Shown: positions 1-5,614 of the stretch, one piece after another | Layout: each line of letters begins with the position of its first letter | Position numbering within the stretch: the first letter of the stretch is position 1 | Assembly: GCA_023441145.1 (NCBI GenBank) | Contig: JAEZQN010000265.1 | Coordinates: 1-5,614, forward strand | DNA: 5,614 bases | Direction of reading: 5' to 3' | Origin: Bacillota bacterium | GTDB lineage: Bacteria > Bacillota > Clostridia > Lachnospirales > Lachnospiraceae | Translations under genes and position numbers: made by a program | The notes under the pieces: model-generated | What the model saw: only the letters and a program-made list of their open reading frames with translations | The model's database searches: none | What the model was told of the DNA's origin: nothing

Positions 1-65
1 AATGATATCTTAAATACTTTGTAATAATCATAACACACTATGTAACCTCTAACCTATAGAATAGA

Positions 66-824
66 TTAGAGTATAACCTCCACAAAGCCTGCTGCAAACG
101 GTGCCAGAAAATAAGGATCAAAATAAATATGCACTCCATCCTGTTCTACATAATAAGAAAAATTCTCATATGTTAATCCAGCCACTAAGTCCACGGCGTT
201 CTCCCAAAAGTTATTTGGATTTTGAATATATAAGGCTTTAAATTTCTCATTGATGCGTTTTGTAACCTCTTCTTTACTAAGTCCTGTCACTTCTGAAAGA
301 GAAATAGGCTCTCCGGTGCTAACACGAAAGGTCTGGGGCATGCGATATGGCATTCCATGTGCCCCTCCAGCATATAGGTAGCCCTCAAAAAGGATGGAAA
401 GAATATCGTCTTTGTTGAAAGTAATTCCATAGTTCACTTCATTTCCATTGGTACTGCAGATGAGATTTTGTTCCTTTGCATCCTTTATTAACTCCTGTTG
501 AGAAGCAATCCATTTGTCCCTTTGAGCAATTATCTGTTGATTGATTTTCTTTACCCCTTCCTTCTCTGGACCATCTATCAACGGATAACGGTATACTAAA
601 CTAAGGCATAGTTCATTCTTATCGTTGTAATAAGATCTTTCATAAACCTTGCTAGAAAATGTAATAGTATTTTGTTTCTGCCATATATAGTCAGAAGATA
701 CTAATAATGCCTCTCCTTCCGGCATTTTCCTTTGAAAAAATGAGGTTCCATATAATAATATGGTAAAGCCAGATAATACTAAAAGTCTGCTACGTTTTGA
801 CAAATTCATTTTCTTTCTATACAT
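66..824 (-). CDS. Membrane-anchored DUF4163/DUF3298 (RsiV-like ectodomain) protein
   Basis: Seen: about 12 mostly basic N-terminal residues, one hydrophobic segment at about residues 13-30 and then a soluble C-terminal region, so the protein is probably anchored with its bulk outside. Residues about 54-175 resemble DUF4163, including the YAGGAHG motif at 151-157. Residues about 180-252 resemble DUF3298, ending in the typical pattern YYVEQDGVHIYFDPYFLAPFA. Known: these paired domains form the extracellular part of RsiV, a lysozyme-binding anti-sigma factor, and also occur in proteins of unknown role. Here the cytoplasmic tail is too short for a sigma-binding domain and no sigma factor is adjacent, so an anti-sigma role is unlikely; the ligand is unknown. 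Start choice: the reading frame extends to a GTG at 839, but the AGGAG site (843-839) overlaps that GTG. I prefer the ATG at 824, although its 14-base spacing is long. It is transcribed divergently from the asparaginase gene. Confidence 0.8.
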   Translation of the reverse strand: MYRKKMNLSKRSRLLVLSGFTILLYGTSFFQRKMPEGEALLVSSDYIWQKQNTITFSSKVYERSYYNDKNELCLSLVYRYPLIDGPEKEGVKKINQQIIAQRDKWIASQQELIKDAKEQNLICSTNGNEVNYGITFNKDDILSILFEGYLYAGGAHGMPYRMPQTFRVSTGEPISLSEVTGLSKEEVTKRINEKFKALYIQNPNNFWENAVDLVAGLTYENFSYYVEQDGVHIYFDPYFLAPFAAGFVEVIL

Positions 825-839
825 GATATTTACGTCCAC

Positions 840-974
840 TCCTCATACTATATGATTGAAGAAATTGTTATATTTGTATAGAATTAATTTGCGCCAAAAA
901 CGACAAAATCAACCAAAAACTATTATGTATTTCATGGTAGATTAGGAAATAAGAATAAATGAAGGAGCTCATGT
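840..974. promoter_or_regulatory. Divergent intergenic region between the DUF3298 and asparaginase genes
   Basis: This AT-rich spacer must carry promoters for two divergent genes. On the minus strand a weak candidate is TTGGCG (897-892) with a 19-base spacer and TATAAC (872-867), placed to give a short leader for the DUF3298 gene. On the plus strand TATTAT (921-926) looks like a -10 box but has no recognisable -35 partner. An interrupted palindrome TTTG-CGC-CAAA (888-898) overlaps the minus-strand -35 candidate and could be a small operator, or chance. The clearest signal is the asparaginase ribosome binding site AAGGAG at 962-967. The promoter assignments are tentative. Confidence 0.3.
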
Positions 975-1967
975 ATGACTAAAATTTTAATGATTGCAAC
1001 TGGTGGAACCATTGCTTCCAAGCCTACAGCTACAGGACTTACACCATTGATAACATCAAAGGAGCTTCTAGAGAAAATACCTTCTGTAAATGAAATCTGT
1101 CAGGTTACTACCTTACCTTTATTTAATCTGGACAGTACCAATGTTTCCCCAATGCACTGGGTTGCAATGGCGGACTGTATCAAGGAGCATTATAAGGAAT
1201 ATGATGGCTTTGTTATTACACATGGTACGGATACGATGGCATACACTGCTGCTGCCCTATCATTTTTAATTCAGAATTCAAAAAAACCGGTTGTTTTAAC
1301 CGGCTCACAAAAGTCAATTTATGAAGAAAATACAGATGCTAGAACGAACCTACTCCATGCTTTTTTATTCGCTTCCTCTAAGGAAAGTCATGGGGTTCAT
1401 ATCATATTCAACGGCCAAGCCATAATTGGTACAAGGGCCCGTAAGATTCGTACTAAGAGCTTTAATGCCTTTTCCAGTGTGGATTACCCTGCATCTGCCA
1501 TTATAAGAGACAACCGAATCATCCGTTATATTAAGGATATCCCCTACGCAAGTACCCCAACCTTTAGCCAATCCATGGTGGAAAGAGTCTTTTTACTAAA
1601 GTTAATTCCAGGTCTTCAGGCAACAATCTTTTCCTATCTTAAGGAGCATTATGACATCATCATTATAGAGGGCTTCGGGGTAGGAGGAATTCCAATCTAT
1701 CAGAATTCTTCTTATTTATCTGCTATGGAGGACTGGATTGCCTCAGGAAAACTAATTGTTATGACAACCCAAGTACCTTTAGAAGGTAGCGATATGGAAG
1801 TGTATCAGGTGGGTTACAGGGCTAAAAAAGACTATCAGGTAATAGAAGCCTATAACATGACTTTAGAAGCCACTGTAACCAAACTGATGTGGATTCTTGG
1901 GAAAACTAGAGATAATCATGAAATCAGACGGCTATTTTATGAGCCAATCTGCTATGATCATATCTAA
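975..1967 (+). CDS. ansA: Type I (cytosolic) L-asparaginase
   Basis: Hydrolyses L-asparagine to L-aspartate and ammonia in the cytosol. Seen: the first catalytic threonine lies in ATGGTIAS (T12), and the second catalytic pair is T85-D86 in HGTDTMAYTAAALSF. Substrate-contact residues D53-S54 lie in LDST. The lysine expected to complete the second triad is K157 in GTRARK, by alignment with my recollection of E. coli AnsA. The C-terminal half carries the family motif EGFGVGGIP (232-240). The length of 330 residues is normal, and there is no signal peptide, which separates it from the periplasmic type II enzymes. Start: AAGGAG at 962-967 sits 7 bases before the ATG at 975. Another ATG at 971 is out of frame and stops after three codons. 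The gene ends one base from the stop of the convergent DUF2500-like gene and has no intrinsic terminator after it. Family call is firm; isoenzyme naming is by similarity. Confidence 0.95.
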   Translation: MTKILMIATGGTIASKPTATGLTPLITSKELLEKIPSVNEICQVTTLPLFNLDSTNVSPMHWVAMADCIKEHYKEYDGFVITHGTDTMAYTAAALSFLIQNSKKPVVLTGSQKSIYEENTDARTNLLHAFLFASSKESHGVHIIFNGQAIIGTRARKIRTKSFNAFSSVDYPASAIIRDNRIIRYIKDIPYASTPTFSQSMVERVFLLKLIPGLQATIFSYLKEHYDIIIIEGFGVGGIPIYQNSSYLSAMEDWIASGKLIVMTTQVPLEGSDMEVYQVGYRAKKDYQVIEAYNMTLEATVTKLMWILGKTRDNHEIRRLFYEPICYDHI

Positions 1968-1968
1968 T

Positions 1969-2352
1969 TTACTTTGCCTTAGTCATTGTATGAAAGAGGG
2001 TAAATAAATGAGTGGGATGTTCTCCTTCCTTAAAATGCAGTAAGTGCCTTGAGGTATAGGTGATCATCCCTTTTTTCCCAACTTCAACTTTCTCCATAAT
2101 ATGCTTTGGAAGCTTTAATTCCTTATGTTCGTTATTATGCAATTGAAAGGTTGCATAATGGACCTCTCTCCGGCTTTTCCATCTGTGTTCTTTTCTTCTT
2201 ATGTCCACTACAGTAGCCGGCATAGACTTGGTATGTCTTTTCTTTAGATTAAGGTGTCTTAAAGTGAGGGATACGATAGTCGCTACAATGAGTGCTACAA
2301 GAACAATGGCGAAGATGAATAGATTCTCCAGCTTGATCTCTCCTTTCGGCAT
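1969..2352 (-). CDS. Small membrane protein, DUF2500-like
   Basis: Seen: one transmembrane helix near the N-terminus (about residues 11-31), a basic stretch (RHLNLKKRH), then a domain at about 43-108 starting MPATVVDIRRKEH and continuing through YATFQL, LKLP, and VGKKGMITYTSRHLLHF. This order of a V-D/K strand, a YxxTF strand, an L/V-P strand, a G-x-x-G-x-x-x-Y turn and a final F matches the DUF2500 pattern. Known: DUF2500 proteins are short, single-helix membrane proteins of unknown function. About 17 further residues, mostly HPTHLFTLFHTM, follow the domain. The ATG at 2352 has no upstream Shine-Dalgarno site, while AAAGGAG lies just inside the frame at 2346-2340; translation may instead begin at the CTG at 2331, giving a 120-residue protein. 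The gene follows malQ by 55 bp and has its own candidate promoter. Biological role unknown. Confidence 0.75.
   Translation of the reverse strand: MPKGEIKLENLFIFAIVLVALIVATIVSLTLRHLNLKKRHTKSMPATVVDIRRKEHRWKSRREVHYATFQLHNNEHKELKLPKHIMEKVEVGKKGMITYTSRHLLHFKEGEHPTHLFTLFHTMTKAK
2340..2346 (-). promoter_or_regulatory. Possible ribosome binding site inside the annotated DUF2500-like frame
   Basis: AAAGGAG occupies codons 3-5 of the frame that begins at the ATG at 2352. It lies 8 bases upstream of an in-frame CTG (2331-2329), the usual distance for initiation. The bases before the ATG (ACTATATAAG) contain no purine-rich binding site. It may therefore mark the true start, or may be only the codons for Lys-Gly-Glu. 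Confidence 0.35.
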
Positions 2353-2371
2353 CTTATATAGTTACTACATA

Positions 2372-2400
2372 ATTATACCAAGAAATATATTGCTTTTAAA
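2372..2400 (-). promoter_or_regulatory. Candidate sigma-A promoter for the DUF2500-like gene
   Basis: On the minus strand, TTTAAA (2400-2395) is followed by a 17-base spacer and a perfect TATAAT (2377-2372). The spacer ends in TGG, giving the extended -10 form TGnTATAAT. Transcription would start near 2365, about 13 bases before the ATG and 34 before the alternative CTG. A second, weaker overlapping pair is TTGGTA (2381-2376), 17 bases, TATAAG. The promoter lies wholly between the malQ stop codon and the DUF2500-like gene, so that gene can be expressed independently. Confidence 0.55.
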
Positions 2401-2409
2401 TATTTTCTT
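2380..2409. repeat. AT-rich imperfect inverted repeat at the malQ 3' end
   Basis: AAGAAATAT (2380-2388) pairs with ATATTTTCTT (2400-2409) with one bulged base and an 11-base loop. It overlaps the last bases of malQ and the -35 region of the DUF2500-like promoter. It has no G+C-rich stem and no following T-run on the minus strand, so it is a poor intrinsic terminator. It may be a weak regulatory hairpin or an accident of base composition. Confidence 0.25.
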
Positions 2410-3880
2410 AACGATTTGCTAACTTAATTACTGCTTTTAATCTAGGAGCAATTCTATCCCAGTGTTTAAAGGAAGTTAAACGCCATTCCCAATTTGGAGA
2501 CCCTACAGTGCCTGGAGTATTTATGCGAGAGGAAGTACCCTTTTCAATTACATCCTGCACTGGAACAATGGCCATTTCTGCCCCAGTCCGAAAACAACAT
2601 TCAATAAAGGACCAAGGGATACTTTTACGTTTAATTCCCAACCTTTTTAACTTTTTACCTATTATCTTCTTGTTCCTCTTACTCTGGCTAGTATACCAAC
2701 CAAGGATTGTATCATTATCATGGGTACCAGTATAGGTAATTACATTCCTCTCTTTATAGTGCTCCCAGTTGCTCTGATCCTCTAAAAATGTAAACTGAAG
2801 CACCCTCATTCCTGGAAACTTAAAGGTATCACGTAATTTACCTACCTCTGGGCGAAGTAAACCTAAATCTTCTACCACAAGAGTAATCTCTGGATGCTTT
2901 TGATATAGTGTCCTAAAAAAATCATAACCTGGTGCTTCAATCCATTCTCCAACCATGGCTGTTTCACAACTAGCTGGTATCTTCCAATAGGTATCAAAAG
3001 CACGAAAATGGTCAAGTCGAATAATGTCAAACATCTCACTACTACTTACTAGCCTATTAATCCAGAACTCGTAGCCAGTCTCCTCTAAATACTTCCAATT
3101 ATAGATAGGGTTACCCCATCTCTGTCCTGTAGCAGAAAAATAATCTGGTGGAACTCCTGCCACAAAGCTTGGATTTGCCTCCTCATCCAAAAGAAAGCTC
3201 TTCTGGTTTTCCCATACGTCCTGACTATCCAACCCTACATAAAAAGGCATATCTCCCATAATAGATATTCCCTTTGCATTGGCATAGGCCTTTAAGTCTC
3301 TCCATTGCTTAAAGAAAATGTACTGTAAAAATATCTGGTATTCTATTTCTTCTATAAGTTCCCTTTCATCATATGACCTATCTGATGGCCACTGACGTTC
3401 TTCCTTGGGCCAAGTATTCCAACAATTTCCCTTGTTTTTCTGTTTTAAGGCTACAAACACTCCATAGGAATATACCCAGGAGGTTCTTGCAAAGTTGTTA
3501 TAATCCTCTGTTTTACTAAACCTAGTAAACGCCTTACGAAAATGGGCCTCCTTCTTTCGTCTTACTGCTTTATAGGCAATACGCTCTGGATTCCCCCTCT
3601 TACTACCTTTATCCTCTAATTCCTCAATCTCTTCCCTGGTTAACAGCCCTTCTGTATACAGAAGCTTTGGGCTTATGTATAAGATCTCTCCTGCATAGGA
3701 GGAGTATGGCTGATAAGGAGAGTTTCCATAACCTAATGGTTGTAAGGGAAGTATTTGCCAAAGCTTTACTCCTACAGAAGCTAAACGGTCTACAAAGTCA
3801 AAGGCTTCTTTACCGAAATCCCCTATTCCATAAGGAGAAGGTAAGGAGGCAATTGGCATTAGTATTCCTGCAACACCCAT
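2408..3880 (-). CDS. malQ: 4-alpha-glucanotransferase (amylomaltase), GH77
   Basis: Transfers alpha-1,4-glucan segments between maltodextrins and releases glucose in the cytosol; used in maltodextrin and glycogen turnover. Seen: the family N-terminus GILMPIASLPSPYGIGDFG, the substrate-loop segment SPYQPYSSYAG (54-64), and the loop GVPPDYFSATGQRWGNPIYNW (242-262). The three expected catalytic residues are present: nucleophile D290 in RLDHFRAF, acid/base E337 in VVEDLG, and D388 in GTHDNDT. The C-terminal substrate motif NTPGT is followed by NWEWRL. The length of 490 residues is typical of the short bacterial form, with no extra starch-binding domains. Start: AGGAGG (3893-3888) is 7 bases before the ATG. 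The L,D-transpeptidase gene ends 22 bp upstream without a visible terminator, so the two are probably co-transcribed. No other maltodextrin gene (phosphorylase, transporter, LacI regulator) is in the window. Confidence 0.95.
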   Translation of the reverse strand: MGVAGILMPIASLPSPYGIGDFGKEAFDFVDRLASVGVKLWQILPLQPLGYGNSPYQPYSSYAGEILYISPKLLYTEGLLTREEIEELEDKGSKRGNPERIAYKAVRRKKEAHFRKAFTRFSKTEDYNNFARTSWVYSYGVFVALKQKNKGNCWNTWPKEERQWPSDRSYDERELIEEIEYQIFLQYIFFKQWRDLKAYANAKGISIMGDMPFYVGLDSQDVWENQKSFLLDEEANPSFVAGVPPDYFSATGQRWGNPIYNWKYLEETGYEFWINRLVSSSEMFDIIRLDHFRAFDTYWKIPASCETAMVGEWIEAPGYDFFRTLYQKHPEITLVVEDLGLLRPEVGKLRDTFKFPGMRVLQFTFLEDQSNWEHYKERNVITYTGTHDNDTILGWYTSQSKRNKKIIGKKLKRLGIKRKSIPWSFIECCFRTGAEMAIVPVQDVIEKGTSSRINTPGTVGSPNWEWRLTSFKHWDRIAPRLKAVIKLANR

Positions 3881-3902
3881 ATTATTTCCTCCTAATACTT
3901 GC

Positions 3903-5294
3903 TTAATTTATAGTTGACTCTAATGCAGATTCAGCAATATGTATATTCGATGAAACACTCGTCACATATCCCACCTCGTCCATGACTGTATAGGTAAGTT
4001 GGTAGTTACTTTCATCTAAAGAGATAAGTTCTGTGCTAATTACTAATTTTTCACTAGGGCTACAGTTATCCATAAAGGTGATTCCAGAATAATTCTTTTG
4101 CTCTAGCTGTAGCTTAAGGTCTGAGAACTCTTCCATGGTTACTACTCTATCCTGTACTCCAGTGATAACAGGCGCCTTCTTATCTAAGTAGATGTAGGCT
4201 GTTTTTTGGTCTTTATACTTGCCATTTGTAACAGTATAAGTAACTGCATATTGGATTACATCGCTATTATCTAGTATTGTTTGAACCGAATATTTTAAAT
4301 ACTCCTTCCCAAGAACCTGTCCCTCCACATTAGCCTCCACTCCATTTAGTACATAGGAACTCAATTCTATTGCTTTGTAGTTTTCATAGGAATATAGTTT
4401 GTCTGATACACCAGTAAGGACTGGCTTTCCTACCTTTGGCTTCACGGTAACCTTAATGGTTTTTGTTGTCTTTCGGTTTAGTTCATCCGTCACTGTATAG
4501 ATTACTTTATAGGTTCCAGCTACTATTGTGTTTACATTACTTTTCACCTTTACATATTTGGTAATATTAACCCCACAGGTATTGTAGGCTTTCATCCCTT
4601 TTTTAGGTGAATATGTACTTCCATAAGATATGGTAATATTCTTTACCCCAGTAATTACTGGTTTCTTCTTATTCAACGGATTTTTCTTATTGGTAATATC
4701 CGTAGGATCCCATTTTGTTTTACTACTGACTTTAACAGCTTTTGGCTTCCCAAGGGGCCCAGGGTTTTTGCTATTGTAGATTACAACAGTGGTTCCTATT
4801 CCACAGTTATCATAGATCCATTTTGTATCAGCCACCTGTAGTCGGATACATCCCATAGAGGCGGATGTACCTAGCTTATTAAATTCCTTAGCAGAGAGTG
4901 TGGCAGGATTTTTCTTATAATAATACACAGAATGAAATAATATATGTCCTGTTATTCTAGTAGCATACTGCCCATACACATTGCCAATAAGTATTCTCCA
5001 TCGGTACTTTGCTTTGGTTCTATAGGTTCCTATAGGAGTATTCTTCCCAGTGGAGCAAACCATAGCTTTCACTGGAACTGTATACTTCCCTTTTGCATCC
5101 TTCTTATATATGGTTACTGTATTCATTTGTTTATTTACTTTAATTAAGTATGGATATTTTGTCGTAGCCGTCTTCTTCACTGTTGCAGCTGTAACTGGTT
5201 GTGGGTTTTGTAATCCCATTATGACACAAATTGCACCTATAACAAACAAACCTGCTATGAGTGCCTTTATTTTGTTATTTCTTTCTTTAATCAT
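3903..5294 (-). CDS. Exported L,D-transpeptidase (YkuD) with Ig-like repeats
   Basis: Probably forms 3-3 peptidoglycan cross-links or attaches other molecules to the wall, outside the membrane. Seen: a basic N-terminus and hydrophobic segment (about 10-27), then a possible signal peptidase site near VTAA (34-37), so it is secreted or stays anchored by the uncleaved helix. The YkuD domain spans about 48-173: YLIKVNKQMNTVTIY, GKNTPIGTY (83-91), H121 in ILFHSV and catalytic C149 in SASMGCIRL. The usual motif is SHGC; here His is replaced by Met147. A lysine-rich linker (174-210) leads to three Ig-like (DUF5011-type) repeats. There is no LPXTG sorting signal and no PG_binding_4 domain; the protein ends SALESTIN. 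Start: AGAAGG (5310-5305) lies 10 bases before the ATG. It is first in a probable two-gene unit with malQ and divergent from dedA. Family is sure; the substrate is inferred. Confidence 0.92.
   Translation of the reverse strand: MIKERNNKIKALIAGLFVIGAICVIMGLQNPQPVTAATVKKTATTKYPYLIKVNKQMNTVTIYKKDAKGKYTVPVKAMVCSTGKNTPIGTYRTKAKYRWRILIGNVYGQYATRITGHILFHSVYYYKKNPATLSAKEFNKLGTSASMGCIRLQVADTKWIYDNCGIGTTVVIYNSKNPGPLGKPKAVKVSSKTKWDPTDITNKKNPLNKKKPVITGVKNITISYGSTYSPKKGMKAYNTCGVNITKYVKVKSNVNTIVAGTYKVIYTVTDELNRKTTKTIKVTVKPKVGKPVLTGVSDKLYSYENYKAIELSSYVLNGVEANVEGQVLGKEYLKYSVQTILDNSDVIQYAVTYTVTNGKYKDQKTAYIYLDKKAPVITGVQDRVVTMEEFSDLKLQLEQKNYSGITFMDNCSPSEKLVISTELISLDESNYQLTYTVMDEVGYVTSVSSNIHIAESALESTIN
3930..4664 (-). 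repeat. Three tandem Ig-like repeats within the L,D-transpeptidase
   Basis: At protein level three units begin with the same signature: KPVITGVKN (residue 211), KPVLTGVSD (290) and APVITGVQD (374). Each ends in a strand of the type YTVTDELNRKTTKTIKVTV, YTVTNGKYKDQKTAYIYL or YTVMDEVGYVTSVSSNIHI. This is the pattern of DUF5011 and related bacterial surface Ig folds. The units are diverged and not visible as DNA repeats. The second has a longer middle section. They probably act as a spacer or wall/partner-binding stalk after the catalytic domain. Confidence 0.7.
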
Positions 5295-5403
5295 TTATGT
5301 ATCGCCTTCTTTATGATATGTATTGTACTTTTTTACAGTAGCAAGGTATGAATATTTTATGGAAACAATATATATATGATAATAAGTATACAATGAGGGA
5401 ATT
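5295..5403. promoter_or_regulatory. Divergent intergenic region with candidate dedA promoter
   Basis: This region separates the L,D-transpeptidase and DedA genes. On the plus strand TTTACA (5332-5337), a 17-base spacer and TTTTAT (5355-5360) form a reasonable sigma-A promoter, predicting a start near 5367 and a leader of about 37 bases for dedA. Downstream is a run of alternating T and A (5369-5377) and then the dedA ribosome binding site GAGGG (5395-5399). For the transpeptidase direction only a poor candidate is seen (TTGCTA 5344-5339, 16 bases, TACATA 5322-5317), so that promoter is not assigned. Confidence 0.35.
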
Positions 5404-5614
5404 ATGAGCTTCTTTACTAATTTAATCTATGAATATGGACTAATTGCTATGTTTTTTTTAATTCTAATAGAATATGCCTGCTTTCCTATCTCCAGTGAAA
5501 TTGTATTACCATTTTCAGGAGCAGTTGCTTCCTATCAACACATTAGCTTTTTTCTTATTATCATCGTAAGTGTAATCGCTGGACTTTTGGGAACTAGTAT
5601 CTGCTATGTCATTG
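5404..5614 (+). CDS. DedA family membrane protein (N-terminal part, cut by window edge)
   Basis: An open frame begins at the ATG at 5404 and runs without a stop to the window end, giving the first 70 residues. Seen: a hydrophobic segment (about 11-27), then E23-x-x-x-x-P28 and SSEIVLPFSGAVAS (30-43), then another long hydrophobic helix with AGLLGTSICYVI. This matches the DedA (SNARE-associated, PF09335) N-terminus, where a conserved Glu, a Pro-x-S/P-S/E motif, a lipid-facing re-entrant loop ending in a Gly, and a G-rich second helix occur in this order. Known: DedA proteins are inner-membrane proteins; several act in flipping or recycling undecaprenyl phosphate or phospholipids, and others are uncharacterised. 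The ribosome binding site GAGGG ends 4 bases before the ATG, slightly close. It is divergent from the L,D-transpeptidase, another envelope gene. Subfamily and full length cannot be judged from the part visible. Confidence 0.85.
   Translation, partial: MSFFTNLIYEYGLIAMFFLILIEYACFPISSEIVLPFSGAVASYQHISFFLIIIVSVIAGLLGTSICYVI

Noticed and set aside
47..71. Hairpin at the 3' end of the DUF3298 gene (CTCTAA stem overlapping the stop codon)
   Set aside because: The minus-strand RNA can form about 8 pairs with a 9-base loop, but the stem is AT-rich and no T-run follows, so I do not call a terminator. The rest of 1-65 shows nothing else.
1365..1571. 68-codon minus-strand frame inside the asparaginase gene
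   Set aside because: It lies fully within a well-supported coding region, has no family resemblance, and is the antisense shadow of that gene.
2201..2422. 73-codon plus-strand frame across the DUF2500-like gene and the malQ gap
   Set aside because: Antisense to a DUF2500-like domain and running through its promoter. The sequence has no recognisable domain and no good ribosome binding site was seen.
2508..2735. 75-codon plus-strand frame inside malQ
   Set aside because: Antisense shadow of the conserved C-terminal part of malQ, including the catalytic THDND region.
3667..3906. 79-codon plus-strand frame over the malQ 5' end
   Set aside because: Antisense to the conserved N-terminus of malQ and its ribosome binding site; no protein family features.
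4944..5316. Two overlapping plus-strand frames (4944-5147 and 5050-5316) with hydrophobic products
   Set aside because: They are antisense to the signal peptide and YkuD domain of the transpeptidase. The hydrophobicity follows from reading its T-rich complement.
5317..5344. Promoter for the L,D-transpeptidase: TTGCTA, 16 bases, TACATA
   Set aside because: The -10 box matches only three of six consensus bases, and the predicted start falls on the ribosome binding site.
5369..5377. Alternating TA run upstream of dedA as a functional repeat
   Set aside because: It is only about nine bases long in an AT-rich intergenic region; no repeat class or function is supported.

Overview
The window is AT-rich, tightly packed chromosomal DNA. 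Purine-rich Shine-Dalgarno sites (AAGGAG, AGGAGG), low G+C and the protein types point to a low-GC Firmicute. The YkuD protein with tandem Ig-like repeats fits a Clostridia member, most likely Lachnospiraceae; this lineage call is inference from protein style, not a database match. No rRNA, tRNA, CRISPR array, insertion sequence, phage gene or attachment site was seen, and nothing looks recently acquired.

Layout, left to right. (1) A minus-strand gene (66-824) encodes a short membrane-anchored protein whose outer part resembles the DUF4163/DUF3298 ectodomain of RsiV-type proteins. (2) A divergent intergenic region of about 150 bp follows. (3) A plus-strand cytosolic type I L-asparaginase (975-1967) comes next. 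(4) Tail-to-tail with it, one base apart, is a minus-strand cluster, read from right to left: an exported L,D-transpeptidase with three Ig-like repeats (5294-3903), 4-alpha-glucanotransferase MalQ (3880-2408), and a small DUF2500-like membrane protein (2352-1969). (5) A second divergent intergenic region (5295-5403) leads to the start of a DedA-family membrane protein (5404 onward), cut by the window edge.

How they may work together. The transpeptidase and malQ are 22 bp apart with no visible terminator, so co-transcription is likely although one acts on the cell wall and the other on cytosolic maltodextrin. The DUF2500-like gene has its own good candidate promoter in the 55-bp gap after malQ. 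Four of the six genes (RsiV-like, DUF2500-like, L,D-transpeptidase, DedA) encode envelope proteins, a loose theme rather than a defined system. Asparaginase and MalQ are ordinary central-metabolism enzymes.

I found no convincing new multi-gene system. The points most worth a second look are the start codon of the DUF2500-like gene, the RsiV-like ectodomain without a sigma-factor partner, the Met-for-His change in the transpeptidase active-site motif, and the transpeptidase-malQ pairing.
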